Positions 36,004-44,824 of a DNA stretch of 64,000 nt are shown in pieces (within the stretch, counting starts at the first letter, position 1; every line of letters begins with the position of its first letter). The notes under the pieces were generated by a model. It worked only from the letters and a program-made list of their open reading frames with translations, was not told the origin of the DNA and did not search any database. Source of the DNA: an uncultured Gammaproteobacteria bacterium. Its GTDB lineage: Bacteria; Pseudomonadota; Gammaproteobacteria; HK1. The position numbers and the translations under genes are program-made. The stretch lies in NCBI GenBank assembly GCA_947258715.1, contig CAMYJH010000031.1, forward strand, positions 1 to 64,000, given 5' to 3'.

Positions 36004-36882
36004 ATGGCCAAGGAAGAGAAAATGTTGCGCGTGCTCGATCGCCTGGAGTCCCTAATCGACCGCGTCGAAGGCATGGTGCCGACGCCGCCCGCATCGCCGG
36101 ACCTTTCAGCAGCAGTGGCGTTTCGCTGGCGCAAGATCAACGGCCGGAGTTTTCTACAACCGGTCAAGTACCCGCACCAGGTGCGACTCGCAGATCTGCA
36201 CAGCATCGAGCGTCAAAAAAACGAGCTGGTGAGAAATACGCTACAGTTCGTTTCCGGACTTCCAGCCAATAATGCCCTGCTTTGGGGTTCCCGCGGCACG
36301 GGAAAGTCCTCGCTGGTAAAAGCTTTGCTAAATGAGTACTCGAACCGGGGATTGCGACTGATCGAGGTGGACAAGCATGATCTCATCGATCTATCGGAGA
36401 TTGTCGATCAAATTCGGGACACCTCGGAACGCTACGTGATCTTTTCTGACGATCTATCTTTTGAGGCAAACGATCCGAGCTACAAAGCGCTCAAAGCCGC
36501 CCTCGACGGATCGGTGCACGCACCGCCGGAAAACGTGCTCATTTATGCCACCTCCAACCGCCGCCACCTGCTTCCGGAGTACATGAGCGAGAATCTGGAC
36601 GCCCACCGCGTGGACGGAGAGATCCATCAATCGGAGGCCGTGGAGGAGAAAATTTCGTTATCGGAACGATTCGGCTTATGGATCTCTTTTTACCCCTTCA
36701 AACAGGACCAGTATCTTGAGATTGCTTTTTACTGGCTTGACTACTTCAACGCGCTTCCCAAGGACAGCGAAGAAGCGCGCCAGGCGGCATTACAATGGGC
36801 GCTTACCCGCGGATCCAGGAGCGGGCGAAGCGCCTACCAGTTCGCGCTGGACTGGGCCGGGAAAAATCGCCTCGAAGACTGA
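36004..36882 (+). CDS. DUF815 family P-loop ATPase
   Basis: A 292-residue AAA-like ATP-binding protein of the DUF815 family. The Walker A motif is WGSRGTGKSSLVKALLNEY, the Walker B-like segment is YVIFSDDLSFE, and a sensor-like YATSNRRHLLPEYMSEN is typical of the family. The end is LTRGSRSGRSAYQFALDWAGKN. Its function is not established. The start at ATG 36004 lies 30 bp after ettA and the gene is 109 bp before the phosphoribosyltransferase, so it is probably part of an ettA-led transcript. It has no membrane segments. Confidence 0.93.
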   Translation: MAKEEKMLRVLDRLESLIDRVEGMVPTPPASPDLSAAVAFRWRKINGRSFLQPVKYPHQVRLADLHSIERQKNELVRNTLQFVSGLPANNALLWGSRGTGKSSLVKALLNEYSNRGLRLIEVDKHDLIDLSEIVDQIRDTSERYVIFSDDLSFEANDPSYKALKAALDGSVHAPPENVLIYATSNRRHLLPEYMSENLDAHRVDGEIHQSEAVEEKISLSERFGLWISFYPFKQDQYLEIAFYWLDYFNALPKDSEEARQAALQWALTRGSRSGRSAYQFALDWAGKNRLED

Positions 36883-36991
36883 TCCAGCCATGCTGCCTTC
36901 AACCGGCCCGTTTCACGAGCGCTGCTTTAAAAGATAAACGGGGGATTGAGAAATCGAAATCTCTGCAAAGCGGCCCATTGATCCCGAGCGG

Positions 36992-37516
36992 GTGCTGGCG
37001 GAATCCGAGGTCGTGTGCACGGAGGAGGAGGTGGTGGCTGCTTTTGACCGCATGGCGGTCGAGATCCGCGCTGTACTGAAGGACGCCAACCCGGTGATTT
37101 TGTGCGTCATGTTGGGGGGTCTCATCCCCACCGCGCGTTTGCTCGTTCGCTTCGATTTTCCCCTTGAGCTCGATTACGTGCACGCCACCCGCTACCGTGG
37201 CGATACGCGGGGACGCGAGCTGCACTGGCGGGCGCGGCCCACCACGGCGCTTGCTGGACGGGACGTGCTGGTGATCGACGACATTCTCGACGAAGGCATT
37301 ACCCTTGCGGGGGTGCTCGACTTCTGTCGCGACCAAGGTGCCAAGACGGTAAGGAGCGCGGTGCTGGTAGAGAAGCAGCATGGGCGTAAGAAATCGCACC
37401 AGCGCGCGGACTTCACCGGACTCCAAGTGGATGACCGTTATGTCTTTGGATGCGGCATGGACTATCGGGATAGTTTCCGCAATCTCCGATCGGTATACGC
37501 GTTGCTTGAATCCTGA
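36992..37516 (+). CDS. hpt: hypoxanthine-guanine phosphoribosyltransferase-type enzyme
   Basis: A 174-residue purine-salvage enzyme that uses phosphoribosyl diphosphate and hypoxanthine or guanine. The PRPP-binding motif is DVLVIDDILDEGITLAG. The hood-region CVMLGGLIPTARLL and YVFGCGMDYRDSFRNL are also present. The start is odd. The frame is open from 36950, and the residues just before the GTG at 36992 (KRPIDPERVLAESEVV) look like the natural N-terminus, yet there is no ATG, GTG or TTG in frame between the stop at 36947 and 36992. A rare ATT (36977) or ATC start, or use of the GTG, must be considered. Its last base is shared with the next gene's start. Confidence 0.88.
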   Translation: MLAESEVVCTEEEVVAAFDRMAVEIRAVLKDANPVILCVMLGGLIPTARLLVRFDFPLELDYVHATRYRGDTRGRELHWRARPTTALAGRDVLVIDDILDEGITLAGVLDFCRDQGAKTVRSAVLVEKQHGRKKSHQRADFTGLQVDDRYVFGCGMDYRDSFRNLRSVYALLES

Positions 37517-38268
37517 TGGCCGACGCAAGCTCCAAGCTGGCCATCATCGGCGGGACCGGCCTGACGTCGATTAAGGACCTCCAGATAATCCGTAGGGAGA
37601 TGGTTCACACGCCCTGGGGCGAACCTTCCGGTCCGTTGACCCACGGTATCCTCTACGGCAAAGAAGTCGCCTTCGTTGCCCGTCATGGTTACGCGCATAC
37701 CATACCTCCGCACAAGGTGAACTACCGGGCAAACCTTTGGGCGCTCAAGCAAATCGGCGCCGATCGCATCATTGCCGTGGCGGCCGTGGGCGGCATTCAC
37801 CCGGATCTCACCCCGGGGCGGCTCGCCGTTCCTGAGCAGATCATCGACTACACCTTTGGAAGAGGGCACACCTTTTTCGAAGACGGACTTTCACAAGTTG
37901 TTCACGTGGACTTTACCCGCCCGTACTCGCCAAAACTTCGGGACATGCTCATTGGCGCTGCGAGAGCCGCGCGAGTCGATGCCTGGGAGCGCGGAACCTA
38001 CGGCGCAACCCAGGGGCCGAGACTCGAAACCGCGGCGGAGATCGATCGCCTGGAACGCGACGGCTGTGACCTGGTGGGGATGACCGGTATGCCGGAAGCG
38101 GCGCTGGCCCGGGAGCTGGAGCTCGGGTACGCCCACTGCTGCGTGTGCACCAACGCTGCCGCCGGACGCGGCGAAGGCGAAATCAGCATGGCCAGCCTCG
38201 AAGCGAACCTCGAGACAGGGATGAAAAGCGTGCGTACTGTTCTGGAGCGTCTGCTGGCGCTGGTTTGA
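37516..38268 (+). CDS. S-methyl-5'-thioinosine phosphorylase
   Basis: A 250-residue PNP/MTAP-family phosphorylase. It shows the IIGGTGLTSI phosphate site, VAFVARHGYAHTIPPHKVNYRANLWAL, GPRLETAAEIDRLERDGCDLVGMTGMPEAALARELEL and TNAAAG. It is of the type that in Pseudomonas cleaves methylthioinosine, formed by deaminating methylthioadenosine from polyamine synthesis, and feeds hypoxanthine to salvage. The ATG overlaps the hpt TGA by one base. That coupling fits the logic: this enzyme releases hypoxanthine, which the preceding enzyme recycles. It lies near mfd and csiV, as the Pseudomonas enzyme does. MTAP specificity is the alternative. Confidence 0.9.
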   Translation: MADASSKLAIIGGTGLTSIKDLQIIRREMVHTPWGEPSGPLTHGILYGKEVAFVARHGYAHTIPPHKVNYRANLWALKQIGADRIIAVAAVGGIHPDLTPGRLAVPEQIIDYTFGRGHTFFEDGLSQVVHVDFTRPYSPKLRDMLIGAARAARVDAWERGTYGATQGPRLETAAEIDRLERDGCDLVGMTGMPEAALARELELGYAHCCVCTNAAAGRGEGEISMASLEANLETGMKSVRTVLERLLALV

Positions 38269-38274
38269 AAAACA

Positions 38275-38355
38275 GTGATTGGTGATTATTGATTAGTGAC
38301 GGATAGTCAGCATTGGGCGAGTCGTCGAGTCTGACGCCACCAATCACCAATCACT
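38275..38355. repeat. 7-bp-periodic inverted repeat between convergent genes
   Basis: The left arm is heptamers GTGATTG, GTGATTA, TTGATTA, GTGACGG from 38275. The right arm ends near 38355 with CACCAATCACCAATCAC. It follows the phosphorylase stop by seven bases and lies between two convergent genes, probably forming a stem-loop. Confidence 0.7.
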
Positions 38356-38361
38356 AGAACC

Positions 38362-38470
38362 TATCTCAAGATTAGCGAGCGCAGGCGAGACAAGGCAAAA
38401 ACAGGCGAAAAAGCGGAGTTTACACGCCAGTAAATGAGCATTTTGAGCCTGTTTTTAACGCCGTATCGGA
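38362..38470. repeat. likely dispersed intergenic element with nested inverted repeats
   Basis: Arms AAAAACAGGC (38397-38406) and GCCTGTTTTT (38447-38456) enclose a smaller TTTAC/GTAAA pair (38419-38434). Very similar elements are, from my recollection, common in gamma- and betaproteobacterial intergenic regions. I see no second copy in this window. Confidence 0.5.
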
Positions 38471-38514
38471 CATCAGAGCTACGGGTTTTCGCGGCCACAT
38501 TCAATTCTGCGGCG

Positions 38515-39282
38515 CTAATTGCTCTTCTCGATTTCGATGGGGATTACCTTGATCAGCACCCCGAAAACCGGGTGGTCCAGGTAATGCAGCTCGCCGGATC
38601 GCATTCGGCGGCTGGTGTTGAGCCGAAACGGCGTCTCGATGTTTTTGCGGTGGTAGACCAGATCCACGTCGGCGTGCAGGTAACGCGCCAGATGAACGCG
38701 GATGGTCCCATCCAGCACCGGCGGAGAGGGCGTTGGTTGCTGCAAAGCAGCCAGGGGTATCAATGCCGGCAAGCCGCCGGTCGCCGTATTCCGCGCGCCC
38801 GCTCTTTGGGCCATGCCGAAGAAATTACCAGGTGCCCGCGCCGCGCTTCCGTCGCCGGGGGGCAGATAAAGATTGATCCACTGGGCTTCTTCTTTGGGCA
38901 CCCCAGGCTGCCGCCACCCGACGTGCAGAATTGGCGTAGTTTCAGCGCCGTTCTCTAAATGGCTACGGGTTTTCGACATGGTCAGTGCGTCGGCGGGCAA
39001 AATCCGGAACGCGTGGGGCCCGGGACCCTCCACTGGCGATTCTCCTGGGGCGATGAGGGCGATGGATTCTTCGATCGGAGGACGGCCAGGATCCGGATCC
39101 CAGCTTTCCTCGTGCAGCACCTGTTCACCCCGGCGTTCGAAAACGAGCAACTCCACCTGGTACCACTTTTCTTCGAAGCCGGTTGCAGAACCCTCCTGAG
39201 CGCCGCCCGCGGGCGCCAGCATCATCTGGGCTATGCCCACGCCCGCCGCGACGAGGATTGCGCCGGATTGTTTCCACCTCAT
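38515..39282 (-). CDS. csiV: CsiV family protein (exported, envelope)
   Basis: A 255-residue protein with a signal-like N-terminus (ILVAAGVGIAQMMLAPAGGAQ). The body includes KWYQVELLVFERRGEQ and the C-terminal RMRSGELHYLDHPVFGVLIKVIPIE, both hallmarks of the CsiV family. The Vibrio member is a peptidoglycan-binding partner of the D-amino-acid sensitivity/LpoA system. The gene lies immediately downstream of mfd on the same strand, the arrangement known from Pseudomonas, which supports the call. A GGGAGAG sequence precedes the ATG at 39280-39282. Role in cell-wall synthesis is inferred from the family. Confidence 0.85.
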   Translation of the reverse strand: MRWKQSGAILVAAGVGIAQMMLAPAGGAQEGSATGFEEKWYQVELLVFERRGEQVLHEESWDPDPGRPPIEESIALIAPGESPVEGPGPHAFRILPADALTMSKTRSHLENGAETTPILHVGWRQPGVPKEEAQWINLYLPPGDGSAARAPGNFFGMAQRAGARNTATGGLPALIPLAALQQPTPSPPVLDGTIRVHLARYLHADVDLVYHRKNIETPFRLNTSRRMRSGELHYLDHPVFGVLIKVIPIEIEKSN

Positions 39283-39480
39283 TGCATTCTCTCCCGATTC
39301 AAATCGTCTTGAGGAATCTCTGAATCATACACAGGTTCCTTTGGCACACAGGAGTGCCATAGTTTTCGTCATCTCTCAGCTACTGCAAACGTGAGCACTA
39401 TCAAGTCATGTTTTCAATTTGCGGCTGTCAGAAACGATAAGCATGGATTTTTCAGATAGTCTTCGAATTACTTGCGCTCA

Positions 39481-42400
39481 TCAAGCAGCGTCCCGGATTC
39501 TCAGCTCAGCGAGTAGATCGCCCAGGGCAGCCAGCCGCTGGCCTTCATTCGGTAGCGGCATTGACATGCGCAGCTTGTTTGCACCATCCAGTCTGAAGAC
39601 CGCTGGCTTACTCTGTACCAGACGCACGATGCACGACGGATCTACTTCTGCCTGATCGCGAAACTCGACGCGTCCGCCCTTTGGGCCGATATCCGCCTTG
39701 CGGATTCCGAGGGGAGCGGCCCTGAGTTTTAATTCGGTCAGTTCGAAAAGCGTCTTCGCGGCATCGGGGAGCAGACCGAAACGATCGATCATTTCTGCCC
39801 GCAGGTCTTTGAGCCGCTCACTGTCTTCCGCACTCGCGATTCGCTTATACATGATCAGACGCGTGTGCACGTCGGGCAAGTAGTCTTCCGGTATCAACGC
39901 CGGGGCGTGGATGTCGATCTCCGTGCCATCGTCTAGAGGGCGATCCAGCATCGGACTCTTGCCGCTGCGAAGCGCTTCGACCGCCCGCTCCAGCAGGCGT
40001 GTATAGAGGGCATAGCCGACTTCGTGGATCTGTCCGCTTTGTTCGTCGCCGAGCAGCTCGCCGGCTCCGCGTATCTCCAGATCGTGGGTCGCCAGGGTGA
40101 AGCCGATGCCCAGATCCTCCAGCGACTCGATGGCTTCAAGACGCTTTACCGCGTCTGCGGTTATGGCCCCGCGCGGCGGAACGACGAGATAAGCGTAGGC
40201 GCGGTGATGGGAACGACCGACGCGCCCGCGCAGCTGGTGCAGCTGGGCCAGTCCAAAGCGATCAGCGCGGTTGATGATGATGGTATTGGCACTCGGCACG
40301 TCGATGCCGGTTTCGATGATAGTGGTGCACACCAGCACGTTGAAGCGGCGGTGGTAGAAATCTAGCATCACCCGTTCCAGGTCCCGTTCGCGCATCTGGC
40401 CGTGGGCCACCTGCACCCGGGCGTCCGGAACCAGGTCCGCCAGGTTCTTCGCTACGCGATCGATGTTTTCCACCTTGTTGTGAACGAAATAAACTTGGCC
40501 GCCGCGTCGGATCTCACGCAGCACGGCTTCGCGCAGCAGCACGCCGTTCCACTCTCGGACGAAGGTGTTGATTGAAAGGCGCCGCTCCGGGGGAGTGGCA
40601 ATCAGCGAAAGATCCCGGATCCCTGAAAGCGCCATATTGAGCGTGCGCGGAATTGGGGTCGCAGTGAGCGTCAGCACGTCGGTTTCGGCGCGAAGGGTTT
40701 TGAGCTTCTCTTTCTGTCGTACGCCGAAGCGGTGCTCTTCATCGATAATGGCGAGCCCCAAGCGCTTAAAAGAGATGTCCCCCTGCAACAACTTATGGGT
40801 GCCGATCACGATGTCGACTTTGCCGGCGGCCAGATCGGCGATAATGGCGTCGCGCTCGGCGCGGTTCTTGAAGCGGGAGAGCTGCTCCACACGTACCGGC
40901 CAGTCGGCAAAACGGTCGAGAAAGTTCTGCTCGTGCTGCTGGGCGAGAAGGGTGGTCGGCACCAGCAGCGCCACTTGCCAGCCGTCGTTGACGGCGACGA
41001 AAGCGGCGCGCATTGCCACCTCGGTTTTACCGAAGCCCACGTCGCCGCAAACCAGCCGATCCATGGCATGGTCCGAGGCCATGTCTGCCAGCACCGACTC
41101 GATGCACTGGCGCTGATCCGGTGTTTCTTCGAACGGAAAGCTCTGTTCGAATGCCGCGAGCTGTCCGAAGTCGATGTGGAAACGGTGGCCCGGGCGGCTC
41201 GCTCGCCTTGCCTGGATCTCCAGCAGCTCGGCGGCCACGTCGTGTATCTTTTCCGCTGCTTTGCGCCTCGCTTTCAGCCACTGCTGGCTGCCCAGTTTGT
41301 GCAACGGTGCGTGGTCGGCATCGGCACCGGTATATCGGGTTACCAGGTGCAGTGAGGCCACCGGCACGTATAGCAGGTCGCCGTCGGCGTATTCGATGCA
41401 CAAAAATTCGCTGCTGATGTCGCCCACGGTTAGGGTCTCGAGTCCGCGGTAGCGGCCGATGCCGTGGCCTTCGTGCACCACCGGCGCACCGGCTCGAAGC
41501 TCGGTCAGATCGCGGACGACGCTCTCTGAATCGCGTCCCGCCGCTCGTCGGCGACGGGTTTGGCGCGCCCGTTCTCCGAACAGCTGGGTCTCAGAAATAA
41601 TGGCAAGCCCCGGCTCATCAATGATGGCGCCGTCTTCCAGAGGCGCCACAGTGACCGCCACCGGAGCGTCGCCGTCGCGAAACGTTTCCCAACCCGGAAC
41701 CACCGCGACGTTCAATCGGTGAGTGCGGAAAGTTTCCAGCAGCGTTTCCCGCCGTCCGGGAGACTCAGCGACAAAGAGAACTCGACCCGGAAAATCGTTG
41801 ACGAAGCGTTTCACCGTCGCCAGCGGCTCCTCGGCGCGAGCCTCCACCGGGAGCCGCAGCGGCGCGCGGGTGGCAAAGGCGCGCTGCGCGTCGTCGCTGG
41901 ATTCTTCGAAGCGCCGCAGGCGCACCCGCATGAAAGGTTTGAAACGCGCGTAGGTGTGTGAAGTTTCGATAAACATTTCGTCCGGCTGCAGCAGCGGCCG
42001 CTCCCGGTCGTGGGCGCGCTCCGAATAACGCCCGCGCACGTCAGAGCTGAACGCTTCCGCCGCTTCGTACACGTCCTCGTACTCGATAACCAGCGTTTCA
42101 GACGGCAAGTAATCGAACAACGTGGCCGTTTCTTCGAAAAACAGCGGCAAGTAGTACTCGATGCCTGCCGGGCGCAGTCCGCTGCTCACGTCTCGGTAGA
42201 TGGGACAGTCGTTGGGGTTGCCTTCGAAACGCTCCCGCCAGGCTTGGCGGAATCGCCGGATGGCTTCATCCGTCAAGGGGAATTCCCGCGCCGGCAGAAG
42301 GCGAACGTGTTCGACGGTTTCTGCCGAGCGTTGTGATTCCGGGTCGAAGGTTCGCATGGAGTCGATTTCTTCGTCGAATAAATCTACTCGCAGCGGTTTG

Positions 42401-42957
42401 TTCCCGCCCATGGGAAAGAGATCGATGATAGAGCCCCGCACCGCGAACTCACCGTGCTCCATAACCTGGCTCACGCAGCGGTATCCCGCCGACTCCAAGC
42501 GGTTGCGGAAGTCTCCTAACTCGAGGCGCTCGCCGACCCGGAGCTCGAGGCTGTGGGCGCTGACGTAACGTATCGGCGGCATGCGCACCATCATCGAAGT
42601 GACCGGGGCAACCAGGATGCCGCGTTGAATGTTTGGGAGGTGGCGCAGGATTTCGAGACGGTCGGATACGATGTCCTGGTGAGGCGAGAAGATATCGTAT
42701 GGCAGCGTTTCCCAGTCGGGAAAATGCATTACCGGGACCGAGTCGGTGGCGGCGAGAAAGAACTTAAGCTCGGTTTCCAGCTTGATCGCAGTGGCGGGGT
42801 CGGGCACCACCACCACCACGGGACCGGCGTGGCGGTCGGCCACGCTCGCAACCGCCAGCCCGCGGCTGGCGCCGTAGAGATGGGTCCAGTCCATCCGCGC
42901 CCCTGCTATTTTCGGTGCGGGCGGGCTGAGCGGGCTTATTTTCGGATTTTCGCTCAC
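39481..42957 (-). CDS. mfd: transcription-repair coupling factor
   Basis: A 1158-residue DNA translocase that removes stalled RNA polymerase and recruits UvrA. The N-terminal UvrB-like domain (FPDWETLPYDIFSPHQDIVSDRLE) is followed by the RNA-polymerase interaction domain (VVHEGHGIGRYRGLETL) and the RecG-like motor with Walker A VCGDVGFGKTEVAMRAAF, the DEEHRFG box (IIDEEHRFGVRQKE), TATPIPRTL and the later helicase motif QLRGRVGRSHHRAYAYL. The TRCF C-terminal domain ends near LLAELRIRDAA. Length equals E. coli Mfd. The 198-bp gap to csiV holds no recognisable signal. Confidence 0.98.
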   Translation of the reverse strand: MSENPKISPLSPPAPKIAGARMDWTHLYGASRGLAVASVADRHAGPVVVVVPDPATAIKLETELKFFLAATDSVPVMHFPDWETLPYDIFSPHQDIVSDRLEILRHLPNIQRGILVAPVTSMMVRMPPIRYVSAHSLELRVGERLELGDFRNRLESAGYRCVSQVMEHGEFAVRGSIIDLFPMGGNKPLRVDLFDEEIDSMRTFDPESQRSAETVEHVRLLPAREFPLTDEAIRRFRQAWRERFEGNPNDCPIYRDVSSGLRPAGIEYYLPLFFEETATLFDYLPSETLVIEYEDVYEAAEAFSSDVRGRYSERAHDRERPLLQPDEMFIETSHTYARFKPFMRVRLRRFEESSDDAQRAFATRAPLRLPVEARAEEPLATVKRFVNDFPGRVLFVAESPGRRETLLETFRTHRLNVAVVPGWETFRDGDAPVAVTVAPLEDGAIIDEPGLAIISETQLFGERARQTRRRRAAGRDSESVVRDLTELRAGAPVVHEGHGIGRYRGLETLTVGDISSEFLCIEYADGDLLYVPVASLHLVTRYTGADADHAPLHKLGSQQWLKARRKAAEKIHDVAAELLEIQARRASRPGHRFHIDFGQLAAFEQSFPFEETPDQRQCIESVLADMASDHAMDRLVCGDVGFGKTEVAMRAAFVAVNDGWQVALLVPTTLLAQQHEQNFLDRFADWPVRVEQLSRFKNRAERDAIIADLAAGKVDIVIGTHKLLQGDISFKRLGLAIIDEEHRFGVRQKEKLKTLRAETDVLTLTATPIPRTLNMALSGIRDLSLIATPPERRLSINTFVREWNGVLLREAVLREIRRGGQVYFVHNKVENIDRVAKNLADLVPDARVQVAHGQMRERDLERVMLDFYHRRFNVLVCTTIIETGIDVPSANTIIINRADRFGLAQLHQLRGRVGRSHHRAYAYLVVPPRGAITADAVKRLEAIESLEDLGIGFTLATHDLEIRGAGELLGDEQSGQIHEVGYALYTRLLERAVEALRSGKSPMLDRPLDDGTEIDIHAPALIPEDYLPDVHTRLIMYKRIASAEDSERLKDLRAEMIDRFGLLPDAAKTLFELTELKLRAAPLGIRKADIGPKGGRVEFRDQAEVDPSCIVRLVQSKPAVFRLDGANKLRMSMPLPNEGQRLAALGDLLAELRIRDAA

Positions 42958-43175
42958 CTTCTGAGGATCGTGCTGGGACCAGAATGAATGCCTAGCGACT
43001 CGGAATACGGGCGCGGTATTCTGCTAAATGGCGCGGTCTGCGGCAAATGAGTCAGAAAGTCCGTAGAGGGTAGATGGGGTCGGTAATAGAGACATTCTTT
43101 CGCCATATTCCAGCCGCCATCTAGCGACAAAGGATATTGTTACATCTCTATCAGCCGCGTTTCGCTTTTTGAGCT

Positions 43176-43919
43176 TCAGTCCCCAGGTTTCGCCTCCCAG
43201 CAGCGCACTTCGAATCCATCGCGCTCCGTCACCAGCGTGGCCACATAGCCGGCGCCGGGCTCGAGCTGGTTCAGCGTCCAGTCTCCATGAAAGCGTCCGT
43301 TCCAGCGGGTGCCGAGAAGCGCAGGGGGCGCATCCGGGTCTACGCTGACGTCAAAGCTCCCGAGACCGCCGCCCAGCCCGGTTCCGATAGCTTTCAGAAC
43401 CGCCTCCTTTCGCGTCCAGCAGGTGAAAAAAGCACGTAGACCCACGCCCTTCGGCAAGCTCGAATAGCTCCGGTACTCGAGCGGTGAGAAATAACGCTGC
43501 GCGAGCCTCTGCCACTGCAGATTTTCGCGGATGCGCTCAACGTCGATGCCGAGCTCACGATTCAGCGTCATGGCAACGAGCGCCAAGTGAGAGGTGTGGG
43601 TCATGTTGAACTGAATTCCGGCGTTGGCGAACGATCCACCCAGGTAGGGCTTGCCCTTAGGTCCGCGATCGAATCTGAGCGCTTTCGGGTCGGCGTCAAG
43701 GACTTTGCCGAGCAGAATTCGGGTGAGACCTTGGGCGATGATGTACTGCTGACGCTTTTCGGCCACGCGCATGCGTTGGGCTCTAGTGCGCTGATCCGGG
43801 GATAGCACCGAGTCGAATTTTGCAACATCCTTGTCCTTCAACGACGTGGAAACACGCCAAACGTCGACATAATCGGCGCTCAATTGGAGGTCGTCGCGGG
43901 AGGGCTTCCAGTGGGTCAA
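43176..43919 (-). CDS. 4'-phosphopantetheinyl transferase, Sfp/EntD superfamily
   Basis: A 247-residue enzyme that attaches the 4'-phosphopantetheine arm of CoA to acyl or peptidyl carrier proteins. The Sfp-type motifs are GPKGKPYL, FNMTHTSHLALVAM, the magnesium site GIDVERI and WTRKEAVLKAIGTGL. The start is TTG at 43917-43919 (complement CAA), without a strong ribosome-binding site. Its target carrier protein is not in the window: there is no polyketide or peptide synthetase gene, so it may serve fatty-acid ACP or a distant cluster. It is flanked by repeats on both sides. Confidence 0.93.
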   Translation of the reverse strand: MTHWKPSRDDLQLSADYVDVWRVSTSLKDKDVAKFDSVLSPDQRTRAQRMRVAEKRQQYIIAQGLTRILLGKVLDADPKALRFDRGPKGKPYLGGSFANAGIQFNMTHTSHLALVAMTLNRELGIDVERIRENLQWQRLAQRYFSPLEYRSYSSLPKGVGLRAFFTCWTRKEAVLKAIGTGLGGGLGSFDVSVDPDAPPALLGTRWNGRFHGDWTLNQLEPGAGYVATLVTERDGFEVRCWEAKPGD

Positions 43920-43981
43920 GGGTACGATCGTCTTTCGTATGTCGGGCCTTACACTCTGACCCTTGCCCGCTAATAGATGCC

Positions 43982-44074
43982 GTAGGAGCCTGCTTGTTCG
44001 CGATCCCTTAGATCAGGAGTGAATTGTCTTCCGAACGGCCTGATTCAAGGAATCGCGGCCAAGGTCGCTCTTAC
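43982..44074. repeat. inverted pair of GTAGGAGC-type REP elements
   Basis: The left copy begins GTAGGAGCCTGCTTGTTCGC (43982) and contains GATCCCTTAGATCAGG. The right copy is its inverse, CCTGATTCAAGGAATCGCG, ending GGTCGCTCTTAC at 44074. The paired arrangement resembles a REPIN. It occupies the gap between the MlaC-like gene and the phosphopantetheinyl transferase gene. Confidence 0.75.
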
Positions 44075-44123
44075 AGCGGGCTTCGCTCTTTCTCGCGTCA
44101 CGCAATACGGCGTCGCGCGCGAA

Positions 44124-44741
44124 TCATCGCAACGCCGCTTCCGGACCGTAGCGTCGGATCAGAGTAGTGAAATAGCCGCGGTAGAAAGCGACCGCGCTGG
44201 CGCCGTTGGCGCTGACATCATAGATCCTCCAACCTCCACCGCCCCAATAGCATCGAAACTGCAGCTGCACCATTCCGCCCGCATCGGTGAGCACGCGAAC
44301 GTCTACCGTTGCCTCGTTTCCACTGTGGCCCGCGCGGGCCGGAAATATCTGTATCTGCGGTAGCGGCCGCGCGTAGGTGCCCAGGTTTCGCGCCAGAGCG
44401 TCGAGGAACATGTTCTCGAGCTTTTGCGCCAGCCGCCGATGCTGATCCGATGTCAAGCGACGGTAAAGCGGCCCCGCCGCCCATTGCGCCATGTAGGCAA
44501 AATCAAAGTAAGGCGAAATTTCGTGAGAGAGAAAAGTCCGTAGCGCCTCGGGACTCGGGTTGCCGGCTCCAATGAGATAGCCAATCAGTCGATCGAGACC
44601 CTGGCGCAGCATCTGGTCCGGTGTTGCCGGGGTCTGCGCGAAATCTTGGGCCCATCCGCCCGCGGGGCCACGACCGTGGGTCGTGGCGTGTGACGCCATC
44701 GGCGCTAGGCCAATGCATAGGGCGAGCAGAATGATTCTCAT
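44124..44741 (-). CDS. MlaC/Ttg2D-family periplasmic protein (orphan)
   Basis: A 205-residue exported protein. The signal peptide is RIILLALCIGLAPMASHA. The mature part has the MlaC/Ttg2D pattern: DQMLRQGLDRLIGYL, then EISPYFDFAYMAQWAAGPLYRRLTSDQHRRLAQKLENMF, and later GWRIYDVSANGASAVAFYRGYF. MlaC-like proteins ferry lipids in the periplasm. It is the second of this family in the window, after HpnM at 29.7 kb. It stands apart from any mla operon, just downstream of clpA on the same strand. GGAG lies six bases before the ATG at 44739-44741. Its partner is unknown. Confidence 0.85.
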   Translation of the reverse strand: MRIILLALCIGLAPMASHATTHGRGPAGGWAQDFAQTPATPDQMLRQGLDRLIGYLIGAGNPSPEALRTFLSHEISPYFDFAYMAQWAAGPLYRRLTSDQHRRLAQKLENMFLDALARNLGTYARPLPQIQIFPARAGHSGNEATVDVRVLTDAGGMVQLQFRCYWGGGGWRIYDVSANGASAVAFYRGYFTTLIRRYGPEAALR

Positions 44742-44824
44742 GGGTGCTCCAAACAGTGGCGCAAGGTTTTTGGGCCGCCAAGCGATCTTTGCCGGCGAGA
44801 AGGCGAGACCGAGAATAGCGCGAA

